A program made the translations under genes and the position numbers. A stretch of 10,057 nt of DNA from Fidelibacterota bacterium (GTDB taxonomy: Bacteria; Fidelibacterota; Fidelibacteria; Fidelibacterales; Fidelibacteraceae): NCBI GenBank assembly GCA_016937825.1, contig JAFGVT010000098.1:1-10057 (forward strand), written 5' to 3'. Positions 1-6,308 of the stretch are shown here, piece after piece (position 1 is the stretch's first letter; each line of letters starts with the position of its first letter). A model generated the notes under the pieces. That model ran no database searches and had not been told where the DNA came from. It saw only the letters and a list, made by a program, of their open reading frames with translations.

Positions 1-383
1 CCGAAGGTCAGGCTGCCCCGGTACACCTGCACCGGCACGATGTACGAGATCCCGCCCAGGCTGTTCCGGCTGACGCCGTTATACCGGCTGAAAACACCGT
101 TCACCTGCACGCTGCTGTATTTGGTCATTGCCAGATTCGCCGGATTGACCCCGAATTCGGGGATCATCTGGCCGGAGGCGACGGTGGCGTTCCCGATCGC
201 GGCGCTGAGGGGGGAGGCGGTGTTCAGCGCGGAAACGCGCAGGGGGTAAGTATAACCGTAAGCCCCGTTGTAATGGTCATCATCCATGTCAAAGGTGTAA
301 AGAGGTCCGATCACATCCGTCAGCTCCTGCCCCCGGGCGAGAGCGGCGGCAACCGCAAGGATCACAAAAAGGAATTTTTTCAT
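1..383 (-). CDS. Outer-membrane beta-barrel-like protein, N-terminal part (runs off left edge)
   Basis: An open frame of 127 codons starts at the ATG whose complement lies at 381-383 and continues beyond the window, so the C-terminus is missing. The product begins with a typical Sec signal peptide (MKKFLFVILAVAAALARGQ), probably cleaved near residues 16-19. The mature part is rich in Gly, Asn, Tyr and alternating hydrophobic residues. It holds a segment around residues 76-96 (PEFGVNPANLAMTKYSSVQV) that resembles the start of PorV/FadL-like outer-membrane barrels, in which an N-terminal arm precedes the first strands. The gene lies 12 bp downstream of the tyrosine-rich lipoprotein gene and is probably co-transcribed with it. 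The ribosome-binding site is weak (GGATAT), which suggests translational coupling. The secreted, beta-rich character is visible; the exact family and any transported substrate are not. Confidence 0.72.
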   Translation of the reverse strand, partial: MKKFLFVILAVAAALARGQELTDVIGPLYTFDMDDDHYNGAYGYTYPLRVSALNTASPLSAAIGNATVASGQMIPEFGVNPANLAMTKYSSVQVNGVFSRYNGVSRNSLGGISYIVPVQVYRGSLTF

Positions 384-395
384 GGCTGATATCCG

Positions 396-1181
396 TTATT
401 TGCTTTTTTTGCTTGTTTCTGAAGAAGATTCATTATTCGTATTCTTGCTTGTCGTGCTTGAGGTCGAGGAGGGTTTCGATTTCGAGTCGGAGGAAGAACC
501 GGAAGAATTGCTATCGGATTGCGGCGAGGGTTTTTTCGAGATCGTTGTTGCGGGCGTTTTGGGACCGCTTTTCACCGTCGACGTCGAGGGCGCGTAGGAA
601 GGTCCGGGTTTCTTCCCGACAGATTCGATGTAGGGAGAACTGTTGTCCGAAGGAGAGCTTGAAAGACCGGTATTCACGTCCACCCCGATCTTCTTTCCGG
701 GCTTGTCGATCCGCGTATCGTTATTTTCCGATACGGAAATAAAGGGCGCGGCATCGGTAGGTGCGCTCATCAGGGTATTATAGCCGGGTTTCCGGATGCG
801 TTCCTGATCCTGTGAACTTCCGCTTCCGCCGGTCCAGCTTCCGCCGGACCAGGGATGATGATGGTCGTAATAATACCAGTAGCGGTTGTAGGGATTATAA
901 TAGTAATAGGTGCCGTACCAGTAGTAGGGGACCCAGCGGTAGTAACTGTAGTCATAATAGAAAGGATCCCAGTAGTAGCTTCCCCAAAGCAGGCTGTAGC
1001 GCTGATAATGCGGGACCTGGTAATATTCGGTCGTTTCGTAGTAATTGTTGATAATGATCTGCCGGGTCGAATCCGGGACCGCGTCCGAATTTTCCATCAT
1101 CTGTCCGGCAATGGGATAAAACGTAGTATAACAACCCGAAAAAAGCGCCAGGGTCAATAAAGGGATCAATAGTTTTTTCAT
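396..1181 (-). CDS. Tyrosine-rich predicted lipoprotein of unknown function
   Basis: This 261-residue protein has a lipoprotein signal peptide (MKKLLIPLLTLALFSGC) with the lipobox L-F-S-G-C, so Cys17 should be lipidated. Residues 47-105 are extraordinarily aromatic: 25 of 59 are Tyr, with several Trp, and the stretch ends in a His triplet (DHHHP). From about residue 112 the chain becomes low-complexity and hydrophilic, rich in Gly, Ser, Pro, Thr and Lys, with recurring K-P-G motifs near 131, 161 and 192 and a Ser/Lys-rich tail that is probably disordered. I recognise no enzymatic domain. The start is supported by GAGGTG 6 bp upstream. A candidate promoter lies at 1212-1240, and an outer-membrane protein gene follows after 12 bp. 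The layout suggests a surface or envelope component, perhaps binding polymers or acting with the barrel protein; that is inference only. Confidence 0.85.
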   Translation of the reverse strand: MKKLLIPLLTLALFSGCYTTFYPIAGQMMENSDAVPDSTRQIIINNYYETTEYYQVPHYQRYSLLWGSYYWDPFYYDYSYYRWVPYYWYGTYYYYNPYNRYWYYYDHHHPWSGGSWTGGSGSSQDQERIRKPGYNTLMSAPTDAAPFISVSENNDTRIDKPGKKIGVDVNTGLSSSPSDNSSPYIESVGKKPGPSYAPSTSTVKSGPKTPATTISKKPSPQSDSNSSGSSSDSKSKPSSTSSTTSKNTNNESSSETSKKSK

Positions 1182-1211
1182 CTTGCACCTCGAAAATATA
1201 GGGTTGATACG

Positions 1212-1240
1212 AACATAGCAAAAAATAGTTTCTAATACAA
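1212..1240 (-). promoter_or_regulatory. Candidate sigma-70-type promoter for the Tyr-rich lipoprotein
   Basis: On the minus strand a -35-like TTGTAT is followed after exactly 17 bp by TATGTT, with a TG one base upstream (TGCTATGTT), which resembles an extended -10. It sits about 30 bp before the lipoprotein ATG in AT-rich DNA. This is consensus matching by eye; the host's sigma-factor preferences are unknown. Confidence 0.42.
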
Positions 1241-1360
1241 TGACACATTAAGAAAAAAAAAGTTAACCGCACTGACGCTGAGGAGAAGGGAGCGGCAGAC
1301 TGCGGAACCGGAAATGAACTTTAAAGCCCGATTTTTAAGGAAATTGAAAAAAAGCAGGAT

Positions 1361-1390
1361 ATAAAAAACCCCCGAAGCATTTCGGGGGTT
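1361..1390 (-). terminator. Intrinsic terminator after the TPR lipoprotein gene
   Basis: A perfect 10-bp stem (AACCCCCGAA paired with TTCGGGGGTT, 1367-1376 and 1381-1390) encloses a 4-nt loop. Read on the minus strand it is followed directly by TTTTTTAT. It begins 24 bp after the stop codon of the TPR gene, so it separates that transcript from the downstream Tyr-rich lipoprotein unit. The plus-strand reading has no uridine tract. Confidence 0.92.
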
Positions 1391-1413
1391 GGATCTTTGG
1401 GTGTGTGCCGGAA

Positions 1414-2484
1414 TTATTTCCCTTCTTCGAGGGAGCGGCCGAGGTTATAAAGCTCAAGGCCTTCTTCAACACGTCCCTGCTGGGTCAGGGTGACGCCGAG
1501 ACGTTTCAGGTAGTCGGGATTTTCCGGTTCGATCTCCAGCAGCTGGCGGAAATAAAATTCGGCGGTGATGTAATCCTTGAGGTCGAAGTAAACCTGGCCG
1601 ACCAACGCGATGGCCTGCGTATCTTCGGGGTCGAGCGCGACCACGGTCTCAAACTGATCTTTGGACCCCTCGGCATTGCCGAGGCGGAGCATGGACATTC
1701 CGAGGTTGAAATACAGGTCCTTGTTGCCGGGTTCCACGGCGATGAGACGGTTGTAGATCTCCGCGCTTTTTTCAAAGAGGGAATGTTCATACAGGAACTG
1801 AGCGTAACGCAGGCCGATCGTCATGTTCTCGGGAGCGGCATCGAAAGCCTTGTCGAACATATCGAGAGCGTCTTCAACACGGTCCTCTTTTGCCAGGATC
1901 CGTGCTTTTTCCGCCTTCAGGTCGCCGTTGCCGGGGGCTTTTTTGATCGCTTTATCGAGGGCTTCGTAAGCCTTGGTGTTGTTGTTCATCAGCTCGCTGT
2001 AGATACGGGCGATCTGAATGGATGCCTTCGGATCTTCGGGCTGAAGCTGTGCGGCAAGATCGAAATTCTCGATCGCTTTTGCCAGATCGGCGTCGCGGTC
2101 CTGCGATTCGTTACGGATCACTTTATTGTAATGGTTGACGGCCGTATTAAAGGTAAAGCCGTACAATTGAATGCGGAACTGCTTTACGTTCTCGGGAAGA
2201 TAGTTCGGATCGCGCTGAACGGTAAGGTCCAGGTATTTTTTTGCCTTGGAATAGTCCGCCAGGCCGCTGTTCTTATTCGCATAGATCTCGACGGCGAGGA
2301 GATACGGGACTTCCGGATTTTCCGGTTCCACATCCATGGCGGTCAGGAAATTGAATTCGGCCTTTGCGTAGTCTTTTTGCTGAATATAGACTTTTGCGGA
2401 AGTCAGTTCCTGCGACTGGCATCCGAAAAAGGCAAACACGGCAACCAGGACCAGGAGGGGGGTTAACATACGGGTATGTTTCAT
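1414..2484 (-). CDS. TPR-repeat lipoprotein
   Basis: This 356-residue protein begins with a lipoprotein signal peptide (MKHTRMLTPLLVLVAVFAFF) and a G-C lipobox at Cys22. The rest, about residues 24-356, is a string of roughly eight or nine tetratricopeptide repeats with typical A-x-x-Y, G/N-x-x-D and P-E-N/D-P spacers, for example near 24-57, 153-186, 221-253, 255-287, 289-321 and 323-356. TPR solenoids act as protein-docking scaffolds; in a lipoprotein this suggests a role in envelope assembly or secretion. No partner is identifiable. I chose the ATG at 2482-2484 because GAGGAG lies 8 bp upstream and the signal peptide starts there; longer in-frame extensions would overlap hydG in another frame. 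The gene lies 65 bp after hydG and ends at a strong terminator. Confidence 0.93.
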   Translation of the reverse strand: MKHTRMLTPLLVLVAVFAFFGCQSQELTSAKVYIQQKDYAKAEFNFLTAMDVEPENPEVPYLLAVEIYANKNSGLADYSKAKKYLDLTVQRDPNYLPENVKQFRIQLYGFTFNTAVNHYNKVIRNESQDRDADLAKAIENFDLAAQLQPEDPKASIQIARIYSELMNNNTKAYEALDKAIKKAPGNGDLKAEKARILAKEDRVEDALDMFDKAFDAAPENMTIGLRYAQFLYEHSLFEKSAEIYNRLIAVEPGNKDLYFNLGMSMLRLGNAEGSKDQFETVVALDPEDTQAIALVGQVYFDLKDYITAEFYFRQLLEIEPENPDYLKRLGVTLTQQGRVEEGLELYNLGRSLEEGK

Positions 2485-2539
2485 GTTCGTTTTCTCCTCA
2501 CGATATTTTTTTCGGTCGAAATATAGGTTAAAAACCATT

Positions 2540-2570
2540 AAAAAAAAAGCTAAAAGAACAAATCGCGTTC
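2540..2570 (-). terminator. Possible weak terminator at the end of hydG
   Basis: On the minus strand a short GAAC/GTTC stem (2556-2559 with 2567-2570, 7-nt loop) overlaps the last hydG codons. Just after the TAG stop comes a run of nine T residues, interrupted from the stem by TTTTAGC. The stem is only 4 bp plus wobble pairs, so partial readthrough into the TPR gene is likely if it works at all. Confidence 0.22.
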
Positions 2571-3977
2571 CCCGTTCCGGATGCGTTCGAGGCGTGTGCG
2601 GGTTTCTTTTTCGGTTGCGGGATCCTGCATCCGGGAGAGATTCTCCCCGATCACCTTCCAGCCTTTTTCGGCAGTCGTTTCGGGCGCGTAATCCAGCAGG
2701 TATTCCGCAAGTGTCAGCATCGCGTTCGGCGTGCAATATCGCTTGATGAACCCGGGAACGGAAAATTCCATAAAATGTTCGCCGGTCCGGCCGACCCGGT
2801 AGCAGCCCGTGCAGAAGGAGGGAAGATAACCCTGGTCGAGCAGCTCGTCGATGATCTCATTGAGGCTGCGGGAATCATTGATCTCGAACTGTTCGCGGTT
2901 CAGGTTCTGGGATTCGTGTTTTTCCTCGGCATAGGACCCGATCTCCAGCTTGGTCCCGCCGTCGATCTGGGAGACGCCGAAGGTCATGGCCTCACGGCGG
3001 ATCCGTTCGGGTTCGCGGGCGGTCAGGATCATGCCGGTGTAGGGAACGGCCAGGCGCAGGATGGCGATCAGGCGCACGAAATCCTCGTCGCTGACAAGAT
3101 ATTTCGGGTCGACTTCCGTTCCGGCCGCGGCTTTGATCCGCGGGAAGGAAATGGTGTGCGGGCCGATATTGTAAACCGCTTCGAAATGGTTGGTGTGGCG
3201 CACAAGCGCGAGGACTTCATAGCGCCAGTCGTAAAGACCGAACAGCGCCCCGATGCCCAGGTCGTCGATCCCGCCTTCCATGGCGCGGTCCAGCGAGGTC
3301 AGGCGCCATTCGAAATTGCGTTTGGGTCCGGAAGGATGATAGTGTGCGTAGGTTTCCGGATGATAGGTTTCCTGAAAGACCTGATAAGTGCCGATCCCGG
3401 AGGCCTTGACGGTTTTGAAGCCTTCGACGTCCAGCGGCGCCGCGTTGATATTGACCCTTCGGATCTCGCCTCTTCCCTTTTTGACCGAATAGACGGTCCG
3501 GACGGTTTGGGCGATAAAATCCGCGTTGTATTCCGGATGTTCCCCGTAGACGAGGATCAGGCGCTTCTGCCCGTTCTCCTCAAGCGCTTCCACTTCCCGG
3601 ACAAGCTGCGTTTCGGTCAGGGTCGTCCGGATCTGGCCGCTATTGTCGATGCGGAAGCCGCAGTATTTGCAGTTGTTGACGCATTTGTTCCCGATGTAGA
3701 GCGGGGCGAAAAGGACGATGCGGTTGCCGTAGACGCGTTCCTTGAGGGTCCGGGCCGCCGCCTTGATCTCGTCGATCAGGACAGGATCGTCCGTATTCAC
3801 CAGATCGGCCACTTCCTCAAGCGTCAGCCGCTGTTTGTTCAGGGATCTGTCCAATATTTCGCGAACCCGCGTAAAATCGGGTTTGGGACGTTTCATGAAT
3901 TCATGTATCTCATCTGCGTCGATGAAGGGTTTCATCGCTTCGTCGGGAATGCGGTATGTCTGGGGCGTAAATTTCAT
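2550..3977 (-). CDS. hydG: [FeFe] hydrogenase maturase HydG (radical SAM tyrosine lyase)
   Basis: HydG is a radical S-adenosylmethionine enzyme that cleaves tyrosine to p-cresol and dehydroglycine and turns the latter into CO and cyanide on an iron ion. This supplies the diatomic-ligand iron synthon used to build the H-cluster. The 475-residue product has the radical SAM motif C-x3-C-x2-C at Cys99, Cys103 and Cys106 (KCVNNCKYCGF). It also has the HydG-specific C-terminal C-x2-C-x22-C motif at Cys389, Cys392 and Cys415, which binds the second Fe-S cluster; this separates it from the tyrosine lyase ThiH. A conserved-looking G-P-H-T-I-S motif places His274 as a plausible ligand of the labile iron (inference from known HydG structures). 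The start is supported by AAGGA 7 bp upstream. The gene has its own upstream region behind the hydCBA terminator, and hydE and hydF are not in the window. Confidence 0.97.
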   Translation of the reverse strand: MKFTPQTYRIPDEAMKPFIDADEIHEFMKRPKPDFTRVREILDRSLNKQRLTLEEVADLVNTDDPVLIDEIKAAARTLKERVYGNRIVLFAPLYIGNKCVNNCKYCGFRIDNSGQIRTTLTETQLVREVEALEENGQKRLILVYGEHPEYNADFIAQTVRTVYSVKKGRGEIRRVNINAAPLDVEGFKTVKASGIGTYQVFQETYHPETYAHYHPSGPKRNFEWRLTSLDRAMEGGIDDLGIGALFGLYDWRYEVLALVRHTNHFEAVYNIGPHTISFPRIKAAAGTEVDPKYLVSDEDFVRLIAILRLAVPYTGMILTAREPERIRREAMTFGVSQIDGGTKLEIGSYAEEKHESQNLNREQFEINDSRSLNEIIDELLDQGYLPSFCTGCYRVGRTGEHFMEFSVPGFIKRYCTPNAMLTLAEYLLDYAPETTAEKGWKVIGENLSRMQDPATEKETRTRLERIRNGERDLFF

Positions 3978-4083
3978 TCGGTTCCTTTTTTGGCAAACAA
4001 TTAGTTTAAGGAAAATATTTAAGAAATACCAAAGGATAAAATAATATTTGGCTTAAAACGTGAGCCATCTTATGATATTTCCC

Positions 4084-4121
4084 AAAATAAAGATCCCCCT
4101 GAACCTTCGTTCGGGGGGATC
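4084..4121 (-). terminator. Intrinsic terminator of the hydCBA-receiver operon
   Basis: A 13-bp stem (arms 4092-4104 and 4109-4121, one G-T wobble, 4-nt loop) is followed on the minus strand by TTTATTTT. It starts 24 bp after the receiver gene stop codon. It implies that the receiver gene belongs to the hydrogenase transcript and that hydG is transcribed from its own promoter within 3978-4083. In that AT-rich stretch I see only a weak match (TTGGTA, 18 bp, TAAACT). Confidence 0.93.
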
Positions 4122-4145
4122 CTGTAAGAGGTTCGATTATGAAGC

Positions 4146-4553
4146 TTATTTCTGTGCGAGAAAGGGGAGGACCTTTTCTTCGACGTACTGGAGCAGGTCG
4201 CGCGGGGCGATGGGTTTGTCCAGGTAATCGTCCGCATTGATCCAGCTTTTTTCTTCCTTTGTCTGCGTCGAGAAGCGGTATCCGGTCTCATGCCCGGTCG
4301 AGGTGAACATCACAACCCAGCGTTTTTCACGTTTCGGCTGGCGGTTCATCCAGTGACAGAGCACGAAGCCGCTGTCAAAATGTTCCATGACCAGGTCGCA
4401 GAACACGACATCGGGGTCAAAATCGGGGAAGATCTCTTTGGCTTCGCTGGTATTGTAAGCCGCTTTCACGTCGTAGCCGTGTTTTTGGAGATAGGGGAGA
4501 TACATCTCGATCAGATCGGGATCGTCATCGACCAACAGGATTTTCTTGCTCAT
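4146..4553 (-). CDS. Stand-alone response-regulator receiver domain (CheY-like)
   Basis: This 135-residue protein is a single receiver domain with no DNA-binding or enzymatic output. The phosphorylation site is complete: acidic pair Asp10/Asp11 (LLVDDDPD), phospho-acceptor Asp53 (VVFCDLVME), Thr84 (VVMFTST) and Lys113 followed by Pro (DKPI). The region between Thr84 and Lys113 is longer and more polar than in most CheY proteins, which changes the alpha4 face where partners bind. The gene lies 18 bp after hydA with its own AAAGGA ribosome-binding site and precedes the operon terminator, so it should be co-expressed with the hydrogenase. Single receivers act as phosphorelay intermediates or by binding a partner protein. 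No histidine kinase is in the window. A role in sensing or tuning hydrogenase activity is inference. Confidence 0.93.
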   Translation of the reverse strand: MSKKILLVDDDPDLIEMYLPYLQKHGYDVKAAYNTSEAKEIFPDFDPDVVFCDLVMEHFDSGFVLCHWMNRQPKREKRWVVMFTSTGHETGYRFSTQTKEEKSWINADDYLDKPIAPRDLLQYVEEKVLPFLAQK

Positions 4554-4571
4554 AATACCGTCCTTTCAAGA

Positions 4572-6287
4572 TTAAATGGATTCACGCTTTGTAAAATGGG
4601 TATGAAGGATCTCGTGGGACTTGTGTCCGCCGGGCTTGCCCAGGAATTCATCGTACAGCGTTTTGATCGATTCGTTGTAGTGGGAGCAACGTTTCGGAAG
4701 CGAACGGTCGATCTCGTAAATGGCCTCCATCCGTTTCTGGATCTTTTCGGGAGTGGAAGGAAGGGGCTGCCCGCCGCCGTTGATGCACCCGCCGGGACAG
4801 GCCATGACCTCAATGAAGTGGTAGGTGGATTTCCCGTTCCGCACGTCCTCAAGGAAATGATCGATGTTGTGCAGACCGCTGACCGCCGCCACGTTCAGGG
4901 TGGCGTTCCCGATCTTGATGCTGGATTCTTTCACGCCCTGCAGGCCGCGTACCGGCGTAAAGTCGATCCGGTCCATGTCCTTGCCGGTGATCATATAGTG
5001 CGCGGTACGGAGGGCGGCTTCCATCACGCCGCCGGAAGCGCCGAAAATAACGCCGGCGCCGGTGGATTCGCCCAGGGGATCGTCAAAGCCTTCATCCGGC
5101 ATGCGGGTGAAGTCGATCCCGGCGATCCGCATCATGCGGGCGAACTCGCGGGTGGAGAGCACGACGTCCACATCGGGTTCGGTATGCGATACCGAAAGCT
5201 CGGGCCGGCCGGCTTCGAATTTCTTTGCGGTGCAGGGCATAATGGAAAGCACGAAGATCTTCTTCGGGTCGATCCCGGTCTTTTGCGCATAATAGGATTT
5301 GATGACCGCGCCCTGCATGCCCTGGGGGGATTTGCAGGTGGAGATGTATTCCAGGAGTTCGGGATAAAAATGTTCGACGTACTTGATCCAGCCGGGGGAA
5401 CAGGAAGTAAAGAGCGGAAGTTTTCCGCCGCTTTGGATCCGTTCGATCAGCTCGTTGGCTTCCTCCATGATGGTCAGGTCCGCGGCGAAATTGGTGTCGA
5501 ACACCTCGTTGATGCCGATGCGGCGGAGGGCAGCTGGGATCTTGCCGGTCGTGATCGAGCCCGGCGCCATGCCGAACTCTTCGCCGATGGCGACGCGCAC
5601 TGCCGGCGCGACCTGTGCGATCACGTGGATATCCGGATCGTTGATGGCTTCCCAGGCCTGTTTCAGATAACTTTTTTCACGAAGCGCACCGACGGGGCAG
5701 GCGACGATGCACTGGCCGCAGTATACGCAGGCTGTGGTGTTGAGCGAACGGTTCATGGCCGGCGCGACCTGCGAGTAGAACCCGCGGTCGACGAAGTCGA
5801 TGGCGCCCACGTTCTGGACCTCGTGGCACATGCGCACGCAGCGGCCGCAGAGAATGCATTTTTCGGGATCGCGTTCGACGGCGGGACTGGCAAGGTCCAG
5901 CTTTCCGCTGCGTTTTTCCCCGACGTAGCGGTAGGAGCGCACCCCGTATTCCGCGGCAAGGTCCTGAAGGTCGCAGCAGCCGTTCCGGACGCAGACCAGA
6001 CAGTCCTGCGGATGGTTCGCGATCAGAAGCTCGATGATCGATTTGCGGGAGCGCCGTACTTTCTTGGAGTTGGTCTGGACGACCATCCCGTCGTAAACGG
6101 GGTAGGCGCAGGCGGGAACAAGCTGCCCGTTCTCGATCTCGACCACGCAGATGCGGCAGGCGCCGGTGGGGCTCAGGTCGCTGAGGTAGCACAAGGTCGG
6201 GATCTTGATCCCTTCGCGTTTGGCGACCTGAAGGATCGTATCTCCCGGGTTGGCCCAGAACTCGTTGTTATTTATCTTAATATTCAT
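4572..6287 (-). CDS. hydA: [FeFe] hydrogenase catalytic subunit HydA (trimeric, NAD/ferredoxin-linked type)
   Basis: HydA carries the H-cluster that interconverts H2 with protons and electrons, and passes electrons through Fe-S clusters to HydB and HydC and to ferredoxin. In the 571 residues I see, in order: a [2Fe-2S] domain (Cys33, 44, 47, 60); a His-Cys3 [4Fe-4S] site (His92, Cys96, 99, 105); a two-cluster ferredoxin domain (Cys144, 147, 150, 154 and Cys187, 190, 193, 197); then the H-cluster domain. Its motifs are T-S-C-S-P-G-W at 294-300, M-P-C-T-A-K-K-F-E around Cys352, and E-V-M-A-C-P-G-G-C with Cys497 and Cys501. The length is close to HndD-type subunits, and no C-terminal cluster domain follows. 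Oddity: Ser297 (codon TCC) stands where the classical motif has a second Cys. The gene lies 21 bp after hydB with a GAGG ribosome-binding site and is followed by the receiver gene. Confidence 0.97.
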   Translation of the reverse strand: MNIKINNNEFWANPGDTILQVAKREGIKIPTLCYLSDLSPTGACRICVVEIENGQLVPACAYPVYDGMVVQTNSKKVRRSRKSIIELLIANHPQDCLVCVRNGCCDLQDLAAEYGVRSYRYVGEKRSGKLDLASPAVERDPEKCILCGRCVRMCHEVQNVGAIDFVDRGFYSQVAPAMNRSLNTTACVYCGQCIVACPVGALREKSYLKQAWEAINDPDIHVIAQVAPAVRVAIGEEFGMAPGSITTGKIPAALRRIGINEVFDTNFAADLTIMEEANELIERIQSGGKLPLFTSCSPGWIKYVEHFYPELLEYISTCKSPQGMQGAVIKSYYAQKTGIDPKKIFVLSIMPCTAKKFEAGRPELSVSHTEPDVDVVLSTREFARMMRIAGIDFTRMPDEGFDDPLGESTGAGVIFGASGGVMEAALRTAHYMITGKDMDRIDFTPVRGLQGVKESSIKIGNATLNVAAVSGLHNIDHFLEDVRNGKSTYHFIEVMACPGGCINGGGQPLPSTPEKIQKRMEAIYEIDRSLPKRCSHYNESIKTLYDEFLGKPGGHKSHEILHTHFTKRESI

Positions 6288-6308
6288 AATGTAGCCTCTT
6301 TCCTTTTA

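Noticed and set aside
1314..1364. A 16-codon plus-strand frame (MNFKARFLRKLKKSRI) downstream of a GA-rich stretch.
   Set aside because: It is too short, the GA-rich stretch is more than 25 bp from the ATG, and nothing suggests translation. The gap 1182-1413 otherwise holds only the promoter and terminator listed.
1405..2466. A 353-codon plus-strand open frame opposite the TPR lipoprotein.
   Set aside because: It is the complementary-frame shadow of a repeat protein with a clear signal peptide and strong ribosome-binding site. It begins beside the TPR gene's own terminator.
2775..4004. A 409-codon plus-strand open frame opposite hydG.
   Set aside because: It is a shadow of hydG, which has complete radical SAM and C-terminal cluster motifs. 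No ribosome-binding site or recognisable domain supports the antisense reading.
4045..4065. Imperfect repeat TGGCT/AGCCA between the hydCBA terminator and hydG.
   Set aside because: The stem is only 5 bp with an unpaired 9-10 nt loop and no flanking support, so it is not reported as an operator.
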